64,000 nt of DNA from an uncultured Phascolarctobacterium sp. (GTDB lineage: Bacteria > Bacillota > Negativicutes > Acidaminococcales > Acidaminococcaceae): the NCBI GenBank assembly GCA_905207485.1, contig CAJLLL010000004.1, positions 8,532 to 72,531 of the forward strand, read 5' to 3'. Position 1 is the first letter of the stretch. Each line of letters opens with the position of its first letter. This document shows positions 57,340 to 64,000 of the stretch, piece after piece. The notes beneath the pieces were generated by a model. The model saw only the letters and a list, made by a program, of their open reading frames with translations. It did not search any database and was not told the origin of the DNA. The position numbers were made by a program, and so were the translations under genes.

Positions 57340-58182
57340 TTGCTGAAAGTAGTAGGCATCAGATTTAAAAAAGCAGGTAAAATATATTATTTTGACCCCG
57401 TTGATACAGGAGTGGAAGTTGGCGACCATGTAATAGTAGAAACCGTGCGCGGACTGGAATACGGCACAGTCGTTATCGGTGCGCGCGAAGTTGAGGAAAA
57501 CAAACTGGTATCGCAGCTTAAACCGGTTATGCGTAAGGCAACGGCAGAAGATGCACTGAAAGTGCAGGAAAATAAAATCCGCGAGAAGGAAGCCTTCAAC
57601 ATCTGCCTGCGCAAAATTGCCAAACATGGCTTGCCTATGCGTTTGATTGATGTGGAATTTACTTTTGACGTTAATAAAATTATCTTTTATTTTACGGCGG
57701 ACGGCCGTATAGATTTCCGTGAACTTGTTAAGGATTTGGCATCGGTTTTCCGTACCCGCATTGAACTGCGTCAGATTGGCGTGCGTGACGAAGCGAAAAT
57801 GCTGGGCGGCATTGGCGGCTGCGGCAGGCCGCTTTGCTGCGCAACTTTTTTGGGAGATTTTGAACCGGTATCCATCCGTATGGCAAAAGACCAGAACCTT
57901 TCTTTAAACCCGGCAAAAATTTCCGGCGTGTGCGGCAGGCTTATGTGCTGCCTGAAATACGAAAACGATGTATATTGCAGCGGCTGCTGCGGCAAACGTC
58001 CGGCTCCGGAGCGTGTGGAAGTGCCGAAAGTTGGCGCAATGGTTATTACTCCGCTTGGCGAAGGCCGTGTAATGGGCGTTAACCGCGCAATGCGCACCGC
58101 ATCAGTACAGCTTACGCCTGATAACACCATTCAAGTTGAATGGGATGAAATTGTTGATGCAGCAAAGGCGGATAAAATTTAA
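57340..58182 (+). CDS. ricT: PSP1-domain protein RicT (YaaT)
   Basis: 280 residues from TTG 57340, 8 bases after GGAG; GTG 57331 overlaps that site. PSP1 core with the conserved cysteines GGCGRPLCCATFLGDFEP, SGVCGRLMCCLKYENDVYC. In Bacillus RicT belongs to the Fe-S-containing Ric complex that controls RNase Y maturation and development. Confidence 0.9.
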   Translation: MLKVVGIRFKKAGKIYYFDPVDTGVEVGDHVIVETVRGLEYGTVVIGAREVEENKLVSQLKPVMRKATAEDALKVQENKIREKEAFNICLRKIAKHGLPMRLIDVEFTFDVNKIIFYFTADGRIDFRELVKDLASVFRTRIELRQIGVRDEAKMLGGIGGCGRPLCCATFLGDFEPVSIRMAKDQNLSLNPAKISGVCGRLMCCLKYENDVYCSGCCGKRPAPERVEVPKVGAMVITPLGEGRVMGVNRAMRTASVQLTPDNTIQVEWDEIVDAAKADKI

Positions 58183-58913
58183 TGGTGCATACGGGAATAC
58201 GGCGCGACTCATTGCCGGGCTGCGGCTATACCGTGTGGCAGGATGCAGGCGAATTTACTTTTACGACAGATTCGGTTTTTGTAGCGGCATTTGCCCATCT
58301 TGTTACTAAAGCACAGGTATTGGAACTTGGCAGCGGAACAGGTGCCATCAGCCTGTTTCTGGCTGCGCGCGGTGCGGCAAAGGTTACCGGGCTGGAATTT
58401 AATCCGCGCGTTGCGGAATTAATGCGGCGCAGCATTACAGATAATAACTTAGAAGATGTTGTAAGCGTAATTGACGGCGATGTGCGCGAAATAAACAAGT
58501 ATTTTAAAACGGAAAGCATGGATTTGGTAATCGCCAATCCACCGTACCGCAACAGCGGCAACACACGCAAAATAGGTACCGCAGCTTGCCATGAAGTAAC
58601 TGCTGATTTGCGAGACTTTTTTAAAGCGGCGGCGTATGCCGTGCGTTACCGCGGGCGTTTTGCCATAGTGCAGCTGCCCGACCGTTTCGCCGAATGTATG
58701 CAGCTTGCGGCAGAGTTTGGCTTGCAGCCCAAGCGTTTGCAGTGGGTGCACAGCGCCATTAACAAGCCGGCGTGGATATTTTTAATGGAAATGACCAAAG
58801 GCGGCAGTTATGGTTTAGATGTTTTGCCGCCGCTTGTGATGTATAACAGCGATGGCAGCCTGAGTGAGCAGGCATTGGCTTATTATGATAAATCGAAGGA
58901 GCAGGTAAAATGA
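58182..58913 (+). CDS. tRNA1(Val) A37 N6-methyltransferase-like protein
   Basis: 243 residues. SAM motif I VLELGSGTGAISLFLA and the N6-adenine motif NPPY in DLVIANPPYRNSGN. The small N-terminal part (YTVWQDAGEFTFTTDSVF) is that of the TrmN6/YabB family. Overlaps both neighbours. Confidence 0.88.
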   Translation: MVHTGIRRDSLPGCGYTVWQDAGEFTFTTDSVFVAAFAHLVTKAQVLELGSGTGAISLFLAARGAAKVTGLEFNPRVAELMRRSITDNNLEDVVSVIDGDVREINKYFKTESMDLVIANPPYRNSGNTRKIGTAACHEVTADLRDFFKAAAYAVRYRGRFAIVQLPDRFAECMQLAAEFGLQPKRLQWVHSAINKPAWIFLMEMTKGGSYGLDVLPPLVMYNSDGSLSEQALAYYDKSKEQVK

Positions 58914-59746
58914 CGGGAGCGGGAACTTTATACCTTTGTGCAACGCCGATAGGCAACCTTGAAGATATAACGCCGCGCGTTCTGCGTACTTTAAGCGAAG
59001 CCGATATTATAGCGGCCGAAGATACACGCCATACTTTGCAGCTTTTAAACCATTTTAATATTAAAGGGCATTTGGTGCGTTATGATGAGCACAGCAAAGA
59101 TAAAAACGGGCCAAAGCTGATTGCTGAATTACTGGCTGGTAAAAATATCGCGCTTGTAAGTGACGCCGGGTTTCCGGGCATTGCTGACCCGGGCGAGCAG
59201 CTTGCGCGTGAGGCGATTGACGCAGGCATTAAAGTTGTGCCTTTGCCCGGCGCTAATGCGGCATTGTGTGCGCTCATTGCTTCCGGGCTGCCGTCATCAC
59301 CGTTCTTTTTCGGCGGCTTTTTGCCCAAAAGCAAAAAGAACAGATCAGAACAGCTTGAGGCTTGGAAGAACATACCTTCAACCATAATTTTGTACGAGGC
59401 TCCGCACCGCATTAAAGATGTACTGAAAGAAATACTGGCAGCGTGGGGTGACAGGCAGCTTGCCGCTGCGCGCGAACTTACCAAACTGCACGAGGAATTT
59501 TTCCGCGGCAGCATTACAGAGTGCCTGGCGTGGCTGGAAGAGCAGCCGCCGCGCGGTGAATTTTGCCTTGTTATAGCGCAGGGCGAAGCGGAAGCTGTGC
59601 AGGAACAGGAAGCAGCCGATCCGCTTGACGAAGTAAAAGCGCTTATTGCGGCTGGTACTGATAAAAAAACGGCTCTGGCGCAGGTTGCCAAAGCACGTAA
59701 AGTGCCGAAAAGAGAATTATATAACAGACTGCTTGCAGAAGAATAA
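58910..59746 (+). CDS. rsmI: 16S rRNA 2'-O-ribose C1402 methyltransferase
   Basis: 278 residues. LYLCATPIGNLEDITPRVLR, AAEDTRHTLQLLNHFNIKGH, VSDAGFPGIADPGEQL and LYEAPHRIKDVLKEI are the RsmI signature (tetrapyrrole methylase fold). Four-base overlap with the previous gene. Confidence 0.95.
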   Translation: MTGAGTLYLCATPIGNLEDITPRVLRTLSEADIIAAEDTRHTLQLLNHFNIKGHLVRYDEHSKDKNGPKLIAELLAGKNIALVSDAGFPGIADPGEQLAREAIDAGIKVVPLPGANAALCALIASGLPSSPFFFGGFLPKSKKNRSEQLEAWKNIPSTIILYEAPHRIKDVLKEILAAWGDRQLAAARELTKLHEEFFRGSITECLAWLEEQPPRGEFCLVIAQGEAEAVQEQEAADPLDEVKALIAAGTDKKTALAQVAKARKVPKRELYNRLLAEE

Positions 59747-59747
59747 A

Positions 59748-59783
59748 AATACTCTCCCACAAATAATGGGAGAGTATTTTTTA
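59748..59783. terminator. Bidirectional terminator after rsmI
   Basis: AATACTCTCCCA (59748-59759) pairs with TGGGAGAGTATT (59767-59778), followed by T residues. Shared with the converging hydrolase gene. Confidence 0.85.
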
Positions 59784-60569
59784 TTAAAATTCTAAACTTT
59801 CTCCGTCCTCCGGTATTAAAACGCTGCCGGACAAATTATTGGCATCCACAAATTTGCGAAGCTGCTCGCGGCTTAGTGTTGCATGGCTTACTGTATCCAT
59901 ATGGCTGGCAATAATTTTAATATCGGGTGCATATTTGTGCAGAGCCATAATGTCGTCTGTTCCCATAATAATCGGGCCGCTGTGTTTTAATTGGGCGCAG
60001 GCAGCGTTAACAATAACAGCAAAAGGCTTATAAACATCAAGCGCATGTTTTACGCCATCGTACCAAATGGTATCTCCGGCAAGATACAGCGTTTTTTCGT
60101 CCGGTGCTTTAAAAACGATACCCATTGCATCTGGACGGATATGCATGGCATCGCAGTAAGGTTGTATTTTTTCTCTGATTCCGTGCAGGCATTCTGTTTT
60201 ATAAAGAGTTATGCCTTTAAATTCAGTACCGTTTTCGCTGATAATTTCCGTGTTGGTAAAGCCAAAATCCTGCAATACTTTACGGTCATATTCATCCTGC
60301 GCAAAAATTTTAATGGTTTTATCAAGTGCTTTTACTGCATATTCATCAAAATGGTCAAGATGATAATGCGTCATAATAACAGCGTCAATGGCGTTAACAA
60401 TATCTTCAGGCTGCATGGGCAGATTATGAAAGGGCCAGGGTTTACCCGGTAAAAGACCTTCCGGGAATGGTTCGTAGGCTTCTTTTGGCGCAAACAACGG
60501 GTCAATTAAAAATTTTACGCCGCCGTAAATAAGGCAGATAGTAGCGTTGCGTATTTCCTGTATCAGCAT
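59784..60569 (-). CDS. Metallo-beta-lactamase-fold hydrolase (UlaG-like)
   Basis: 261 residues, GGAGG upstream. Metal motif VIMTHYHLDHFDEYA, later LYLAGDTIWYDG and ASHMDTVSHATL. Resembles the UPF0173/UlaG-like group that opens lactones or acts on unknown phosphodiesters. Divergent from an HxlR regulator, so its expression is probably controlled by it. Confidence 0.82.
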   Translation of the reverse strand: MLIQEIRNATICLIYGGVKFLIDPLFAPKEAYEPFPEGLLPGKPWPFHNLPMQPEDIVNAIDAVIMTHYHLDHFDEYAVKALDKTIKIFAQDEYDRKVLQDFGFTNTEIISENGTEFKGITLYKTECLHGIREKIQPYCDAMHIRPDAMGIVFKAPDEKTLYLAGDTIWYDGVKHALDVYKPFAVIVNAACAQLKHSGPIIMGTDDIMALHKYAPDIKIIASHMDTVSHATLSREQLRKFVDANNLSGSVLIPEDGESLEF

Positions 60570-60706
60570 AATAAATACCTCCTTGCTTTTTGTTGAGGTA
60601 ATGGTATCATTATAGGTGAATATTGTAAAGAAGGCACTTTATAGTAATTAAAGATGGTAAAAATAAACATAGTATACTAAAAGTAACTATAAGTGGAGAT
60701 GTGTTT

Positions 60707-61060
60707 ATGGATAACAAATTGACAGATAAAGAGCTTCTTCCCTGCCCGGTTGCCGTTATGCTGCAAATAGTTGGCACACGCTGTAAAATTTTAATTGTAA
60801 AATATCTTTTGGAAGGCACCAAGCGCTTTACGGAACTGCGCAAACTGATACCTCTGTCGCAAAAAGTGCTTACCGCTAATTTGCGGGAGCTGGAAGCTGA
60901 CGGCATTGTTAAACGCAAAGTTTATGCGGAAGTTCCTCCTCGTGTTGAATATTCATTGACGGAAGTTGGCCTGACTTTAAAAGATGTTGTGGAAGACATG
61001 GCAAAATGGGGAAGTTATTATAAGGAGCTTAATGGCGGCGCCTGTAATGAGCAGCTGTAA
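60707..61060 (+). CDS. HxlR-family transcriptional regulator
   Basis: 117 residues from ATG 60707, GGAG 9 bases upstream. CPVAVMLQIVGTRCKILIVK, RFTELRKLIPLSQKVLTANL, RELEADGIVKRKVYAEVPPR and VEYSLTEVG give the HxlR pattern. The divergent gap contains AGTATACT (60671-60678) as a possible operator. Confidence 0.88.
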   Translation: MDNKLTDKELLPCPVAVMLQIVGTRCKILIVKYLLEGTKRFTELRKLIPLSQKVLTANLRELEADGIVKRKVYAEVPPRVEYSLTEVGLTLKDVVEDMAKWGSYYKELNGGACNEQL

Positions 61061-61157
61061 ATATTTTTGTGCAAGGTTTTGTGAAATGTGATAAAATTAC
61101 AAAAGAATTCCTTAAAAAAGGCAAAACAAAATTAACATATAAAGAAGGGAAAGCAAG

Positions 61158-63122
61158 ATGAGTAAAAACAGCTTTTATATCACAACGCCGATTTATTATC
61201 CGAGCGATAATCTGCATATCGGCCATGCATACTGCACCACTATTGCCGATACAGTTGCCCGTTATCACCGCGCTAAAGGCGAGGATGTTTTCTTTCTGAC
61301 CGGCAGCGATGAACATGGCTTAAAAATTCAGCGCAAAGCTGCTGAAAAAGGTGTTACTCCTATTCAGTATGTGGATGCCATTGTTGCCAATTTTAAAAAA
61401 TTGTGGCAGATGCTGAATATTTCCAACAACGATTTTATCCGCACCAGCGAAGAGCGGCACCATAAGGTTGTGCAGGCTGTGCTGCAAAAGATTTATGAGC
61501 AGGGCGATATTTATAAAAAGAACTACGAAGGTTTATACTGCGTTCCGTGTGAATCTTACTGGCTGGAACGTCAGCTTGTAGATGGAAAATGCCCGGACTG
61601 CGGCCGCCCGGTAGAAAAAATGGCGGAAGAAAGTTATTTCTTTAAAATGTCCAAATATCAGGACAGAATTTTGGAATACATTGAAACTCATCCTGATTTC
61701 ATTCAGCCGGTTTCCCGCCGCAATGAAATGATTAATTTCATTAAACAGGGTTTGGAAGATTTGTGCATTACCCGTACTACTTTCGATTGGGGCATTCCCG
61801 TTCCGTTTGACCCCAAACACGTTGTTTACGTTTGGTTTGATGCACTGCTGAACTACTTTACCGCAATAGGTTACGGTACGGATGAAGAAAAATTTAAAAA
61901 ATTCTGGCCTGCCAATATTCATCTGGTAGGTAAGGAAATAGTGCGTTTCCACAGCATTATCTGGCCGATTATGCTGATGGCTATGGGAGAAGAACTGCCG
62001 AAACAGGTTTACGGACACGGCTGGCTGGTTGTTGACGGCGATAAGATGTCCAAATCTAAAGGCAATGTTATCGACCCGATTGCTTTAATTGAAGAATTTG
62101 GCCCGGATGCTATCCGTTACTTCCTGCTGCGCGAAATTACGCTCGGCAGCGATGGCAATTTCTCGCGTGATGCGCTGATTAACCGCATTAATGCCGATCT
62201 TGCCAATGACCTTGGCAACCTGCTGCACCGCACCGTCAGCATGATTGAGAAGTACCACGGCGGCGTTGTAACGCATAAGGAAGGCAATGAAGCGATTGAT
62301 AAAGAGTTTATTGCTCTTGTAAATGAAACTGTAGCCAATTATAAAGATTCCATGGACCATATGGAACTCAACCAGGCAATTAAGGATGTTTGGGCACTGA
62401 TTGGCCGCGCCAATAAATACATTGATGAAACCGCACCGTGGATTTTGGCAAAAGACCCGGCACAGGCAGAACGTTTGCAGGCTGTTATGTATAACCTTGC
62501 CGAGGCGCTGCGCATTGTGGCAATTTTGATTTCTCCGTTTGTGCCTGTTACTGCGCCAAAAATTTACGAGCAGCTTGGGCTTGGCAAACCGGAAAGCTTT
62601 ATGCTTGCCGGTGCAGAATGGGGCGGCCTTGCAAGCGGAACCAAAGTGCAGAAGGGAGATCCGCTGTTCCCGCGCATTGAAGTAACCGATGATGGCGAAA
62701 CCATAATTGCCGCTACGAAAAAAACGGCAGCTAAACCCGCTAAAGCAGAAAGCAAAAAAGCAGAAACTAAAGAGGCCAAACCTGCTTCGGCAGCGGCCGA
62801 TGAAATTGCTATTGAAGATTTTTCCAAAATAGATTTGCGTGTGGCAACGGTAATTGCCGCAGAGCGTGTTCCTAAAACCGATAAGCTGATTAAAGTTCAG
62901 GTAAAAATCGGCGAGGAAGAACGTACTATCGTGAGCGGTATTGCCCAGCATTATGAGCCGGAAGCACTTATCGGCAGAAACGTTATTGTTATAGCCAACC
63001 TTAAACCTGCCAAACTGCGCGGTATTGAAAGCCGCGGCATGCTGCTTGCTGCATCCGATGGAGAAGGCAACCTTGTTCTTGCCGATGCCCCGGGCATTGC
63101 CAGCGGCAGCAAGGTGAAATAA
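61158..63122 (+). CDS. metG: Methionyl-tRNA synthetase
   Basis: 654 residues. HIGH motif in SDNLHIGHAYC, zinc knuckle CVPCESYW...CPDCGRPVEK, signature KMSKSKGNVIDP, anticodon-binding helices near 380-500, a Lys/Ala-rich linker, then a C-terminal EMAPII-like tRNA-binding domain (DLRVATVIAAERVPKTDKLI, ...). No T-box is visible upstream. Confidence 0.96.
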   Translation: MSKNSFYITTPIYYPSDNLHIGHAYCTTIADTVARYHRAKGEDVFFLTGSDEHGLKIQRKAAEKGVTPIQYVDAIVANFKKLWQMLNISNNDFIRTSEERHHKVVQAVLQKIYEQGDIYKKNYEGLYCVPCESYWLERQLVDGKCPDCGRPVEKMAEESYFFKMSKYQDRILEYIETHPDFIQPVSRRNEMINFIKQGLEDLCITRTTFDWGIPVPFDPKHVVYVWFDALLNYFTAIGYGTDEEKFKKFWPANIHLVGKEIVRFHSIIWPIMLMAMGEELPKQVYGHGWLVVDGDKMSKSKGNVIDPIALIEEFGPDAIRYFLLREITLGSDGNFSRDALINRINADLANDLGNLLHRTVSMIEKYHGGVVTHKEGNEAIDKEFIALVNETVANYKDSMDHMELNQAIKDVWALIGRANKYIDETAPWILAKDPAQAERLQAVMYNLAEALRIVAILISPFVPVTAPKIYEQLGLGKPESFMLAGAEWGGLASGTKVQKGDPLFPRIEVTDDGETIIAATKKTAAKPAKAESKKAETKEAKPASAAADEIAIEDFSKIDLRVATVIAAERVPKTDKLIKVQVKIGEEERTIVSGIAQHYEPEALIGRNVIVIANLKPAKLRGIESRGMLLAASDGEGNLVLADAPGIASGSKVK

Positions 63123-63123
63123 C

Positions 63124-63909
63124 ATGTCACGCACAGGTTTATGGGATTCACACGCCCATCTTGATTCCGACTATTTTACCGATGACCGTGATGAACTGAT
63201 TAAAAAAATCGGCGAAGAAATGGACGGTTTTATTAACCCCGGCTGTGATGAAAAAAGTTCTGCCTTTGCCGTTGAACTTGCGGAAAAATACGATTTTGTA
63301 TATGCTGCTGTAGGCTGGCATCCGGAAGATTTAGCTGGTATTACAAGCGAAGATTATCTTGATAAGCTTGCTGAATGGGCACAGCATCCTAAGGTGGTTG
63401 CCATTGGCGAAATAGGGCTTGATTATTACTGGAAAGAAAATGAACCGAAAGAGGTGCAGAAAAAACGCCTGCTTGAACAGATTGACTTGGCGGTGCAGTT
63501 TGATTTGCCGGTAATCATTCATGACCGTGAAGCGCACGGCGATATTTTTGATATTTTCCGTAATGAAGTGCCTCAAGGTACACGTGCAGTATTCCACTGC
63601 TATTCCGGTTCGCTGGAGATGGCCAAGGAACTTGCTAAACGTGGTTATTACTTTGGCTTTGGCGGAACAAGTACCTATAAAAATGCTGCAAAAGTACGCG
63701 AGGTGCTGGCTTATGTGCCGGATGACTTGCTGCTTTTTGAAACAGATTCACCGTATTTAACGCCTGTGCCTTACCGTGGTAAACGCAACTGCCCGCTGTA
63801 TACAGAGCTGGTAGCGCAGAACGCGGCGCAGGTACGCGGCACAGATTTTGAAACACTGGCTGCCATAACAACAAGGAATGTTAAAACGCTGTTTAACAAA
63901 ATAAAATAA
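63124..63909 (+). CDS. TatD-family metal-dependent hydrolase
   Basis: 261 residues, one base after metG. LWDSHAHLDSDYFTDDRDEL, the glutamate in IGEIGLDYYW, VIIHDREAHGDIFDIF, FHCYSGSLEMAK and ETDSPYLTPVPYRGKRN give the metal-site order of TatD DNases (3'-5' exonuclease or deaminating-amino-acid-linked hydrolase). Confidence 0.94.
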   Translation: MSRTGLWDSHAHLDSDYFTDDRDELIKKIGEEMDGFINPGCDEKSSAFAVELAEKYDFVYAAVGWHPEDLAGITSEDYLDKLAEWAQHPKVVAIGEIGLDYYWKENEPKEVQKKRLLEQIDLAVQFDLPVIIHDREAHGDIFDIFRNEVPQGTRAVFHCYSGSLEMAKELAKRGYYFGFGGTSTYKNAAKVREVLAYVPDDLLLFETDSPYLTPVPYRGKRNCPLYTELVAQNAAQVRGTDFETLAAITTRNVKTLFNKIK

Positions 63910-63913
63910 TTAT

Positions 63914-63943
63914 AACACGGCAGTTTAATACTGCCGTGTTTTT
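63914..63943 (+). terminator. Terminator after tatD
   Basis: AACACGGCAG (63914-63923) pairs with CTGCCGTGTT (63931-63940), followed by T residues. Confidence 0.85.
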
Positions 63944-63958
63944 AATTGGTTAAAAGAA

Positions 63959-63981
63959 AACCACACGCTATGCGTGTGGTT
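63959..63981. repeat. Perfect short palindrome near the window edge
   Basis: AACCACACGC and GCGTGTGGTT flank TAT, a 10-bp arm hairpin without a T run. It differs from a terminator and looks like the subterminal hairpin of an IS200/IS605-type element, but the window ends 19 bases later. Confidence 0.4.
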
Positions 63982-64000
63982 CAGGAAAGCTTATAGCTAT

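Noticed and set aside
61061..61157. T-box riboswitch upstream of metG
   Set aside because: No specifier loop, T-box sequence or antiterminator is visible in the 97-base gap.

Overview
The window holds the right-hand ~40.7 kb of a temperate tailed-phage genome (siphovirus type, long tail with tape measure) followed by ~23 kb of bacterial chromosome. The host looks like a member of the Bacillota (Firmicutes in the wide sense; Negativicutes is a guess). The decarboxylase-tmk-holB-ricT-methyltransferase-rsmI-metG-tatD order matches the housekeeping cluster of that phylum. The phage part is visibly more A+T-rich and uses many TTG and GTG starts. No integrase, terminase or left attachment site is inside the window, so the phage is cut at base 1, inside the portal gene.

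Phage layout: 1-6610 head and tail assembly (portal end, protease/scaffold, capsid, collagen-like head fibre, connectors, tail tube, tail chaperones). 6616-11192 tape measure, interrupted by a small group I intron. 11194-11799 a self-contained promoter-gene-terminator 'moron'. 11839-17188 distal tail. 17193-22495 tail fibres and an array of six related tip modules. 22665-24912 leftward regulators. 24978-26675 lysis. 26755-39937 rightward early genes, with a DNA polymerase III alpha subunit split into two distant genes, the second carrying a mini-intein. 39971-40219 a probable structured RNA. 40275-40640 the leftward repressor. Host DNA begins somewhere between about 40,720 and 40,880.

The most unusual system is the tip array. 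Five of the six modules are governed by a run of seven or eight G. In every case eight G (or an equivalent -1 shift) is the ON state: it either fuses upstream sequence to the tip domain or lets a short leader ORF run exactly onto the tip start codon. Seven G is OFF. Four loci have seven and one has eight. In the three leader-type modules the ribosome binding site of the tip gene sits in a hairpin that leader translation would open. This looks like a phase-variable set of alternative receptor-binding tips, with one tip ON in this copy.

Recoding is a second theme. Capsid, tail tube and tail chaperone each end in a canonical A-rich -1 slippery heptamer with an open -1 frame after it, and the capsid and tail-tube extensions share the peptide VGEAVVG. 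A group I intron, an intein, a nested scaffold start and a possible AUA start add to this.

Regulation: the repressor promoter (leftward) and the early promoter (rightward, 13.9 kb away) carry the same paired 15-bp direct repeats. Two paralogous regulators each have a consensus promoter whose 17-bp spacer is a palindromic operator specific to that gene.

Host part: an IscR-like regulator, HD hydrolase and mnmA; a secreted protein; two flavodoxin-fold proteins next to an HxlR regulator; a patatin; DUF2130; a divergent MFS/LysR pair; tRNA-Ala(CGC); cca; an arylamine N-acetyltransferase; and the tmk to tatD cluster.
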